DNA of 64,000 nt, taken from an uncultured Eubacteriales bacterium (GTDB lineage: Bacteria > Bacillota > Clostridia > Lachnospirales > Lachnospiraceae). Below the pieces are notes generated by a model. The model did not search any database. It saw only the letters and a program-made list of their open reading frames with translations, and had not been told where the DNA came from. The translations under genes and the position numbers were made by a program. Shown one piece after another: positions 16,324-24,177 of the stretch (within the stretch, counting starts at the first letter, position 1; every line of letters begins with the position of its first letter). Location: NCBI GenBank assembly GCA_949294665.1, contig CASFID010000017.1:1-64000 (forward strand), given 5' to 3'.

Positions 16324-18486
16324 GTGAGAGAACATACGAAAGGAAGGGTTACCATACCCACAGACGTCGATGTAGTGCCGGAGACATTAGAACTTGTAGA
16401 ACGCTGGGGGGCTGACGCCATCCGCGACTGTGACGGAACGGATTATCCCGAGGAGCTGAAAGATGTGGACGCCAAAGTATACTCCACATATTACACGACC
16501 AGAAAAGATAATACATGGGCGAAAGCAAATCCCGATGAGATTCAGCAGATGTACATTATGACGCCGTTTTACACCGCGGTGGACAGCAGCCTTTCCATCC
16601 ACCTGATGGATCACCTGTATCCGGATATGCTGAAAGTAAATGACCGCGACGACATTACCCGCTGGTGGGAAGTGATCGACCGCACAACGGGGGAGACAGT
16701 CCCTTCAGAGCAGTGGAGTTATGACAGTGAGAGCGGAGACGTGACGATCCGCGATACAGCGCCGTTCCATGATTATACAGTCAGCTTTCTGGCTTATATC
16801 ATGTGGGATCCGGTGCATATGTACAATGCTGTGACAAACGGCTGGACCAACTTTGAGAAACAGATCACGTTCGATGTGCGCCAGCCAAAGACGAGAGCGT
16901 ATTCCAAGGAGCGTCTGCGCAGGTTCATCGCAGAGAATCCGCATGTGGATGTGATCCGTTATACGACGTTTTTCCATCAGTTCACTCTGATTTTTGACGA
17001 ACTGGCCAGAGAAAAATATGTAGACTGGTACGGTTATTCTGCGTCTGTCAGTCCGTATATCCTGGAACAGTTTGAAAAGGAAGTGGGATATAAGTTCCGC
17101 CCGGAATACATCATTGATCAGGGGTATATGAACAATACATACCGAATCCCGTCAAAACAGTTCAGGGACTTTCAGGATTTCCAGAGAAGAGAAGTGACAA
17201 AACTGGCCAAAGAGCTGGTGGATATCACGCATGAGTGCGGGAAAGAAGCGATGATGTTCCTGGGCGATCACTGGATCGGTATGGAACCCTTTATGGACGA
17301 GTTTAAAAACGTGGGGCTGGACGCGGTCGTCGGAAGTGTGGGAAACGGAGCTACTTTGCGGCTTATCAGCGATATCGACGGGGTGAAGTATACCGAGGGG
17401 CGTCTTTTACCTTACTTCTTTCCGGATACATTCCACGAGGGCGGTGATCCCGTGAAAGAAGCCAAGGTAAACTGGGTGACAGCGAGACGCGCGATCTTAA
17501 GGAAACCGATCGACCGGATCGGCTACGGCGGTTATCTTAAGCTGGCTATGCAGTTTCCGGATTTCATCGACTATGTGGAGAGTGTGTGTCAGGAGTTCCG
17601 AACTCTGTATGATAATATCAAAGGAACGACTCCTTACTGTGTGAAGAAAGTTGCCGTCCTGAACTGCTGGGGCAGGATGAGAGCCTGGGGTAATCACATG
17701 GTACATCACGCTATCTATTATAAACAGAATTATTCTTATGCAGGCGTCATCGAGGCGCTCAGCGGCGCGCCTTTTGACGTCCGCTGGATCAGCTTTGACG
17801 ATATTCGCAGTAATCCGGATATTCTGGACGACATTGACGTCATCCTGAACGTGGGAGACGCAGATACGGCGTATACAGGCGGGGAGAACTGGACGGATGA
17901 AAAGATCGTCACTGCTGTGAAGAAATTTATCTACAACGGCGGAGGATTCATCGGAGTGGGAGAGCCTGCCGCGCATCAGCATGAAGGACATTTCTTCCAG
18001 CTTGCCACGGTAATGGGAGTGGAAGAAGAAAACGGATTCACCCTGAATGTAGATAAATATAACTGGGACGAGCATAAACATTTTATCACGGAGGACTGTG
18101 GAGAAGAGATCGACTTTGGCGAAGGTAAGAAAAATATCTATGCCTATGAAGGAACTACGATCCTCAGGCAGATCGATAAAGAAGTGCAGCTTGCTGTCAG
18201 AGACTTCGGACAAGGACGAAGCGTATATATCAGCGGACTTCCATACAGCTTTGAAAACAGCCGTCTTCTGTACCGATCCATCCTCTGGGCGTCCCATGAT
18301 GAAGGGGAACTGTATAAATGGTTCAGCACAAACTACAATGTAGAAGTGCACGCTTATGTGAAAAACGGAAAATACTGTGTGGTAAACAACACTTATGAAC
18401 CTCAGACTACCACGGTGTTCAAAGGAGACGGTACGAGCTTTGAGCTTGAACTTGAGGCAAATGGCATTTACTGGTATGAGATCTGA
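16324..18486 (+). CDS. 1,3-beta-galactosyl-N-acetylhexosamine phosphorylase (GH112, GNB/LNB type)
   Basis: The best start is the GTG at 16324, which follows AAAGGAG at proper spacing and gives 720 residues. An ATG at 16300 is also in frame. The sequence follows characterised bifidobacterial lacto-N-biose phosphorylases closely: RWGADAIRDCDGT near the N terminus, YTTFFHQFTLIFDEL, VDWYGYSASVSPYILEQF and GDHWIGMEPFM. The catalytic acid Asp in GDHWIG is residue 315 from the GTG, almost the same place as in the bifidobacterial enzyme. It splits galacto-N-biose or lacto-N-biose with phosphate into galactose-1-phosphate and the N-acetylhexosamine. There is no signal peptide, so it is cytoplasmic. 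Confidence 0.93.
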   Translation: MREHTKGRVTIPTDVDVVPETLELVERWGADAIRDCDGTDYPEELKDVDAKVYSTYYTTRKDNTWAKANPDEIQQMYIMTPFYTAVDSSLSIHLMDHLYPDMLKVNDRDDITRWWEVIDRTTGETVPSEQWSYDSESGDVTIRDTAPFHDYTVSFLAYIMWDPVHMYNAVTNGWTNFEKQITFDVRQPKTRAYSKERLRRFIAENPHVDVIRYTTFFHQFTLIFDELAREKYVDWYGYSASVSPYILEQFEKEVGYKFRPEYIIDQGYMNNTYRIPSKQFRDFQDFQRREVTKLAKELVDITHECGKEAMMFLGDHWIGMEPFMDEFKNVGLDAVVGSVGNGATLRLISDIDGVKYTEGRLLPYFFPDTFHEGGDPVKEAKVNWVTARRAILRKPIDRIGYGGYLKLAMQFPDFIDYVESVCQEFRTLYDNIKGTTPYCVKKVAVLNCWGRMRAWGNHMVHHAIYYKQNYSYAGVIEALSGAPFDVRWISFDDIRSNPDILDDIDVILNVGDADTAYTGGENWTDEKIVTAVKKFIYNGGGFIGVGEPAAHQHEGHFFQLATVMGVEEENGFTLNVDKYNWDEHKHFITEDCGEEIDFGEGKKNIYAYEGTTILRQIDKEVQLAVRDFGQGRSVYISGLPYSFENSRLLYRSILWASHDEGELYKWFSTNYNVEVHAYVKNGKYCVVNNTYEPQTTTVFKGDGTSFELELEANGIYWYEI

Positions 18487-18510
18487 CCACGGAATCAGTC
18501 GTGGAGATTA

Positions 18511-18562
18511 AACAGACCTGCATGTCCGGCTTTCAAAGAAAAGCGGATATGCAGGTCTGTCT
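18511..18562. terminator. bidirectional terminator between GH112 and sulfatase
   Basis: ACAGACCTGCATGTCCG pairs with CGGATATGCAGGTCTGT almost perfectly around a 14-base loop, in the convergent space between the two genes. Confidence 0.85.
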
Positions 18563-18575
18563 TCTCCGGCAGTAG

Positions 18576-20039
18576 TCAGGCGTTTCTTATATGCCCCAGA
18601 GTCTCGGGATAAGGACGGCCCGGGATAAGTCTCCCGCCGTCTGTGAATCCTTCCGGCCGGTCTCTGAGCGCATCGATCAGGCAGGAACGGAGATGATCGA
18701 TCCTGTCTGCGCACCTGTCATCGTTTATCAGATCCGTCAGCTCGTGGGGATCGTCTTTCAGATCGAAATACTGCTCCTGACCGGTAACGGTATGCCAGAT
18801 ATATTTCTCCGTCTCCGTGACGATCCACTGGTTGGAATATTCCCCGTAGGAGTGCTCCCCGTGGAGCCACTGCCTTACGGTTTTTTCGGGATTTGCCGCA
18901 AGGGGGAGGAGATCGGCCCCATCCACCGAAGCGGGGATGGGAGCCCCGGCTGCCGACAGGAGAGTGGGCATAACGTCCCGCAGTTCAACAATGCTGTGGC
19001 ATACACTGGATGGGGTGATGTCCAGGGGAACATTTTTCCCTGCCCGGATCAGAAACGGAATGCGACAGCTCCCCTCATAAGGCCGCGACTTTCGGAACAT
19101 GTGATGATCGCACAGTTCCTCTCCGTGATCGGCGGTGAAGAGGATGATCGTGTCTTCGTATACTTCCTGCTCGATCAGAGCCATGATGAGACGGCCGATC
19201 TGGTGATCCAGATGGGTGATGCAGGCGTAATATCCGACCTGTGCCTGGCGGATCAGTTCCTCGTCAGCGGGCCCGGTCTTTGAATCGAATATACGGCCGT
19301 CCCGTTTCAGGTACACGTCGCTTTCCCATGTGCCGACAAAAGGCTTCCTCAGATCCTTGCCGCTGTAAAGATCAAAGTAGTACTGCGGCGCATCGAAAGG
19401 CGGATGAGGCCGCAGATAGGAGGCCATAAGGAAGAACGGCCGGTCAGGATCTTTTCTGCGAAGGAAATCAAGACAGCGGTCGGTAACCCAGTTGGTTGGA
19501 TGGTATTTCTCCTCATGCATCCACGGACGTGCGAGATAACTGTTGCATTCCACACCGGTATCCGTCACATCTGCGTCTGCACCCAGTTCCTTTTTTAACC
19601 AGTAGAAATAGTCGTCCGCTACGAACTGGGACTCACGGTAAGGGACGCTTCCGTAACGGGCGGCGTGGAGATAACCGTCGTGGAGGTCTACATTGTTGAA
19701 ACCAAGATAATTTCTCAGGGGATGGACGTGCATTTTGCCCACGCACTGGGTGTAGTATCCGGCTTTTGTGAGTTCTCCGGCGAGCGTGTGTTCATACCGC
19801 CATGGGATATTGTCCTCATAGCCTACTCTTCCGTGATGGCTCTGCTCCATGCCCGTGTGCAGGGCGGCCCGGGCGGCGATGCAGCTCGGGCAGGCGCTGT
19901 AAGCCCGGTCGAAATGGATCCCCTGAGAGGCAAGCGTATCCAGATAGGGAGTCTTGACGTCAGGATGTCCTGCGTATCCGAGAGCGTCCCCTCTGAGTTG
20001 ATCGGTCATAAGTAAGATTATGTTTGGCGTTTTCTTCAT
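18576..20039 (-). CDS. cysteine-type sulfatase (alkaline phosphatase superfamily)
   Basis: The ATG at 20039 follows AAAGGAG and begins MKKTPNIILLMTDQLRGD, the normal sulfatase N terminus; 487 residues. The sulfatase core motif is SCIAARAALHTG, where Cys53 in the C-x-A-x-R context should be converted to formylglycine. That needs a radical-SAM maturase not present in this window. Metal-binding TADHGEELCDHH lies near residue 300, and substrate-side HGEHSYGEYSNQW further on. No signal peptide is seen, so it likely works on imported sulfated oligosaccharides. It follows the GH43 gene on the same strand by 83 bp. Substrate unknown. Confidence 0.9.
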   Translation of the reverse strand: MKKTPNIILLMTDQLRGDALGYAGHPDVKTPYLDTLASQGIHFDRAYSACPSCIAARAALHTGMEQSHHGRVGYEDNIPWRYEHTLAGELTKAGYYTQCVGKMHVHPLRNYLGFNNVDLHDGYLHAARYGSVPYRESQFVADDYFYWLKKELGADADVTDTGVECNSYLARPWMHEEKYHPTNWVTDRCLDFLRRKDPDRPFFLMASYLRPHPPFDAPQYYFDLYSGKDLRKPFVGTWESDVYLKRDGRIFDSKTGPADEELIRQAQVGYYACITHLDHQIGRLIMALIEQEVYEDTIILFTADHGEELCDHHMFRKSRPYEGSCRIPFLIRAGKNVPLDITPSSVCHSIVELRDVMPTLLSAAGAPIPASVDGADLLPLAANPEKTVRQWLHGEHSYGEYSNQWIVTETEKYIWHTVTGQEQYFDLKDDPHELTDLINDDRCADRIDHLRSCLIDALRDRPEGFTDGGRLIPGRPYPETLGHIRNA

Positions 20040-20122
20040 GGCAACTCCTTTGTTTCTGTATGTCCTTTGCGTGAAGACAATGTCTGATTTAACAATAATA
20101 CAATCGACAGGAGAAAGCAAGG

Positions 20123-21043
20123 CTACAGGCTGGTGTATTCCTGGAAAGCGATAGTAAGCTGTCCCCTGTCTACCCGGATCGGCAGGATGCTGTAGCCTGA
20201 CCTCTGCAGATCCTCCGGTATCCAGTGATCCAGCATGAGATAATGTACGCCGTCCTTCTCAAAAATATAGGTGCTCTGTCCGAAATAGGTCTGCCGGGCG
20301 TTTTCTCCTGTGCACGGATCGCCGATCAGTTTCCAGCCTGAGAAGACGTTTCCGGAAGTGCCGAACAGGGCGTTGTTGGGATCCCACCCCGTACAGCCGG
20401 AAGTGATCATGTAGTATACTCCGTCTTTTGTAAAAAGGGCGGGAGCTTCCCGCTCCTGCTCCGGAAAAGCATGGCTGAAGATGCCGTTCACATCGAGAAA
20501 GTCCTCTGTAAGCTGTGCGATGCGCAGCGTTTTGTTCCAGTCGGAACTGTAGATCAGATAGGCTTTCCCGTCTGTATCCTGAAAGAGCGTCATATCCCGG
20601 CAGTCATAGCCGTTAGGGCTGATCTCCCGTACAAACCGGAACGGACCGGTGGGGGAATCTGATACAGCCACGCCTGCGTGTGCGGTAAGGTAGTCGCTGG
20701 AGTCGAGGTGGAACCAGAGAACGAATTTCCCGGTCTTTTCGTTGAAGAGCACCTTGGGACGCTCGCCTACGCGGGACGGGTGCAGCGGATGGCCCGGTTC
20801 ACTGCAGGCGGAAAGAGCAAGTCCTTCGTTTTTCCAGTGAATGCAGTCGGGGGAGGAATAGCAGGAAAAACCGACAAAGTCTACTCTGTGGAGACCGGTG
20901 TCCTTAAGGTCTGTCTCCCCGCTCATGTTCTGTCCGTACCAGTAATAAGTATTTTTGAATTTAAGGATCATGCCGGCGTGTGCCTGGATGGGATCGCCGT
21001 CTGTGTCATACCACATACATCCGTTTTTATTTTTGTTTTTCAT
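20123..21043 (-). CDS. GH43-family glycosidase (exo-galactanase/galactofuranosidase-like subfamily)
   Basis: The start at 21043 has an AAAGG ribosome site and gives 306 residues, the size of a single five-bladed propeller domain. Motifs are IQAHAGMILKFKNTYYWYG near the N terminus, VGERPKVLFNEKTGKFVLW, CRDMTLFQDTDGKAYLIYS and EREAPALFTKDGVYYMITS followed by GCTGWDPN. This pattern matches the GH43 subfamilies that contain exo-beta-1,3-galactanases and related galactose-releasing enzymes (about 24 and 34). It is cytoplasmic and divergent from the GH20 gene. Exact specificity is uncertain; a beta-galactan or galactofuranose linkage is an inference. Confidence 0.82.
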   Translation of the reverse strand: MKNKNKNGCMWYDTDGDPIQAHAGMILKFKNTYYWYGQNMSGETDLKDTGLHRVDFVGFSCYSSPDCIHWKNEGLALSACSEPGHPLHPSRVGERPKVLFNEKTGKFVLWFHLDSSDYLTAHAGVAVSDSPTGPFRFVREISPNGYDCRDMTLFQDTDGKAYLIYSSDWNKTLRIAQLTEDFLDVNGIFSHAFPEQEREAPALFTKDGVYYMITSGCTGWDPNNALFGTSGNVFSGWKLIGDPCTGENARQTYFGQSTYIFEKDGVHYLMLDHWIPEDLQRSGYSILPIRVDRGQLTIAFQEYTSL

Positions 21044-21159
21044 AGTTTCTGTATTCCTTTCCTGATGGGTATCTGTGTGTAATGTGCCTGGTCGTCGGGA
21101 TAAATCGGAAACCATGATAAAACAACCTTACAAGAAAAGCAAGAGGAAAGGGGAAGACA

Positions 21160-23076
21160 ATGAAAAAAATATATCTTGGGATTATGGAAGACATTCGGGA
21201 TGAAGCGGTCAGAGAGCTTCTGGAGGAACGCGGATGGGAGGTTCGGTCCTGTACCCTCCGCGGGAAGGAAGAGGAAGAAGACGCTCTGACGCTTAAAGGC
21301 AGGATTGACAACAGACTCGGATATGCCGCTTTTAAGACCGAACGGCGTCAGGGAGAAGTGGCGTTCGTCTATGGATCGGCCACCGGTTTCTTCCGCGGAC
21401 TCGGTGAATTCCTCCTGGGCAGCGGTCGGGGAGAGAGGGAAGGATGTTCCGGACGACACGGAGTTATGTTTGACTGTTCGAGAAACGGCGTGCTGAAAGT
21501 TGATGCGGTCAAAGAACGTATCCGCCAGATGGCTCTCCTCGGGTACAGCCGTCTGTTTCTCTATACGGAAGATACATATGAGGTGGAGGGGTATCCGTAT
21601 TTCGGAGCCCTGCGCGGTCGGTACAGGAAGGAAGAGATCCGGGAGTGCGATGCATACGCGGCTATGTTTGGCATAGAGATGATCCCGTGTGTACAGACGC
21701 TGGCACATCTGCGGACTATGCTGCGCTGGCCGGCCATGATGGGATACAGAGATGATGAGGATATCCTGATCGCAGGGGAGGAAAAGACATATCAGCTGAT
21801 CGACGCTATGCTCAAGTCGCTGACCGGCATGTATACGTCCAAAAAGATCCATCTCGGGATGGATGAAGCGTTTTATCTCGGATATGGCAATTACAGAAGA
21901 AAGAACGGAGTTCCCGATCAGGGAGAACTGATCAAGAAGCATCTCGACCGTGTGCTGGAGATCTGCAGGAAGTATGATCTGGAGCCCATGATCTGGAGCG
22001 ATATGTTTTTTGTGAATGCGGGAGGCGGAAATTACTACAATGTACCGGCGGACTACGAATGGCCGGAAGCAGAAAGGCCGGACCGCTCTGTGACGCTGGT
22101 CTACTGGGCTTATGAGGGGCATGATAAAGACCGGTATGCACGGATGGCGGGACTGCACAAAAAGCTGACGGACAAGGTGTGCTTTGCCGGGGCGTCCTGG
22201 ATCTGGAACGGACTGGCGCCCAACTATGCAAAAGCGCTCGATGCTACACGAGCCGCCTTTACAGGGATAAGAGAGGCCGGTGTTGAGGATACTTTTCTGA
22301 CGCTCTGGCTGGATAACGGAGCCGAGACTCCTATGCAGACAGGGCTGCCTATGATGGCGGCATACAGCGCATACATGTACGGCGAAGAAGTGGACGGGGA
22401 GCGGATGGAACAGGTTATGCAGATGATTTGCGGCGCCTCCTGGGAAGACATGCTTCTGCTGAACTGTTTTGACAATATTCCCGGGACGGGTACTCACAAC
22501 GAGAAGTTTGCAAATCCATCCAAGACGATCTTCTACCAGGATCCTTTAACGGGCATTTTCGACAGACAGTTCGAAGATCTTGGGCTGGAAGACTATTATA
22601 CCGGCCTGGCGCAAAAGCTGTGGGAAGCCGGGAAAAGGGCAGGAAAGATGAAAGGCCTCTATCGGTATTACCGGCTGCTTGCGCTGGTGGACGCCTCAAA
22701 GAGCACGCTGGGGACAAAGATAAGGAATGCATATCTGGACGGAGACAGAGCGGAGCTAAAGAAGATCGTCTCGGAAGAACTTCCGGAGCTGATCGCTCTG
22801 ACGGAGGAACTGAGAGAAGAACGGGAGCGGCTGTGGTTTGAAGAATATAAGCCCAACGGCTTTGAAGTGCTGGATATCCGAATATCCGGTGTGTCGGCAA
22901 GGCTTGGTTCTGCAAAAAGACGGATCGAGGACTGGCTGGACGGAAGGACGGCGGATCTGGAGGAGCTGGAAGAAGAGAGGCTCCTGTATCTGCAAGGGGA
23001 AAACGGAGAGAGGGCAATTCCGAGCTGCAACCTGTGGGAGAATATCGTCAGCGCCGCAAATATAAAAGGTGTCTGA
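21160..23076 (+). CDS. GH20 beta-N-acetylhexosaminidase
   Basis: The 638-residue protein has a small N-terminal domain (about 1-95), a TIM barrel (about 98-420) and a helical C-terminal region. The family landmark is the Asp-Glu pair Asp235-Glu236 in IHLGMDEAFYLGYGN, where Glu is the acid and Asp holds the substrate N-acetyl group. LGYSRLFLYTEDTYEVEGYP and YWAYEGHDK are further GH20C-like features. There is no signal peptide. It would release terminal GlcNAc or GalNAc from imported oligosaccharides. Its neighbours (two GH112 phosphorylases, sulfatase, GH136-like enzyme) fit host mucin or milk-type glycans. Confidence 0.88.
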   Translation: MKKIYLGIMEDIRDEAVRELLEERGWEVRSCTLRGKEEEEDALTLKGRIDNRLGYAAFKTERRQGEVAFVYGSATGFFRGLGEFLLGSGRGEREGCSGRHGVMFDCSRNGVLKVDAVKERIRQMALLGYSRLFLYTEDTYEVEGYPYFGALRGRYRKEEIRECDAYAAMFGIEMIPCVQTLAHLRTMLRWPAMMGYRDDEDILIAGEEKTYQLIDAMLKSLTGMYTSKKIHLGMDEAFYLGYGNYRRKNGVPDQGELIKKHLDRVLEICRKYDLEPMIWSDMFFVNAGGGNYYNVPADYEWPEAERPDRSVTLVYWAYEGHDKDRYARMAGLHKKLTDKVCFAGASWIWNGLAPNYAKALDATRAAFTGIREAGVEDTFLTLWLDNGAETPMQTGLPMMAAYSAYMYGEEVDGERMEQVMQMICGASWEDMLLLNCFDNIPGTGTHNEKFANPSKTIFYQDPLTGIFDRQFEDLGLEDYYTGLAQKLWEAGKRAGKMKGLYRYYRLLALVDASKSTLGTKIRNAYLDGDRAELKKIVSEELPELIALTEELREERERLWFEEYKPNGFEVLDIRISGVSARLGSAKRRIEDWLDGRTADLEELEEERLLYLQGENGERAIPSCNLWENIVSAANIKGV

Positions 23077-23140
23077 CAGGATGGTTGAAATTGCATAAAA
23101 CAAGAGCATTTATGAAAATAAAACAGGAGAAAGCTGTGTT

Positions 23141-24142
23141 ATGATAGACACATCACAAGAAATTGTGCAAAATGACAGTCAATTTATCGTAAAAACCATG
23201 GAAGATAACAAAAAGCAACAAAAGATCAGGCAGGAACTGGAATTCCGATACTATGAAATGCCGTCAGATACTTATCTGATCGCCCTCCTTGGCGAAAGAT
23301 GGATCCTGAATTACGGGAAAGAGGCCATGCATTTCCACAATTATCTGGAGATCGGATACTGTTATTACGGCGATGGATGCATGATACTCGGCGACAGAGA
23401 GTGCGGTTATGAAGGAGGCGTTTTCACGGTGATACCGAGAAACTTCCCTCATTGCACAAGGAGCAGGGAAAACACCGTCAGCAGGTGGGAATATCTGTTT
23501 ATCGATGTAGAGGGGTTCCTGAAACGACAGTACAGAGACAGACCGGTCATAGCGGACAGGATTTTAAAGCGTGTGGAACAGAAAGCGTTTGTCAGCACAT
23601 GTGAACAGAATGGAAAGATAGCCGGCCTCATTACTGATATCATCGAGGAGATGAGAGGTCAGAGAGAACTGTACAAAGAGAGCGTGACAGGTTATCTTGT
23701 CGCTCTGCTGTCTGAGATATCAAGAGCGGCTCATGACGGCGGTAACGGATACCAGATGTTCCAGCGCGTCGGCGGTCAGGGAGAAGAACGGGTGATGAAA
23801 GCGATGGAATACATCGCAGGACATTACCGGGAAGAGATCAGAGTATCGTCTCTGGCGGAGATGTGCCATGTAAGCGAAACGCATTTTCGCAGGATCTTTG
23901 AGAAGATCACACACACGTCGCCTCTCGAGTATATCAATATGGTACGCATACAGAAAGCCTGTATCCTGCTCACGGAGACGGCTGACAGCGTGGAGGAAAT
24001 ACGCGGGAAAGTGGGGTTTCCCACAGCGTCGACTTTTAACAGGAATTTCAGGAAATTGGTAAAAATGTCCCCGGGAGAGTGGAGGAGACAGGAACAGGGT
24101 AAACTTGCAGACTATGAAATATCCATCTACAAAGGGTGGTAG
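23141..24142 (+). CDS. AraC family transcriptional regulator of the glycan locus
   Basis: The 333-residue regulator has a cupin-type sensing domain (about 50-180, with MHFHNYLEIGYCYYGDG and VIPRNFPHCTR) and the two C-terminal HTHs (about 220-320, SETHFRRIFEKITHTSPLEY and ASTFNRNFRKLVKMSPGEWR). It lies between the GH20 and second GH112 genes in the same direction. I infer that it controls the divergent GH43/GH20 promoters and the following importer genes. The ligand is unknown. Confidence 0.92.
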   Translation: MIDTSQEIVQNDSQFIVKTMEDNKKQQKIRQELEFRYYEMPSDTYLIALLGERWILNYGKEAMHFHNYLEIGYCYYGDGCMILGDRECGYEGGVFTVIPRNFPHCTRSRENTVSRWEYLFIDVEGFLKRQYRDRPVIADRILKRVEQKAFVSTCEQNGKIAGLITDIIEEMRGQRELYKESVTGYLVALLSEISRAAHDGGNGYQMFQRVGGQGEERVMKAMEYIAGHYREEIRVSSLAEMCHVSETHFRRIFEKITHTSPLEYINMVRIQKACILLTETADSVEEIRGKVGFPTASTFNRNFRKLVKMSPGEWRRQEQGKLADYEISIYKGW

Positions 24143-24177
24143 CGCCGGCGCCGTCCGGCATAGAAGGGGGAAAAGAC

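Noticed and set aside
21040-22497. A 485-codon minus-strand open frame opposite the GH20 gene
   Set aside because: No recognisable domain, and the opposite strand encodes a clear GH20 enzyme with its Asp-Glu pair.
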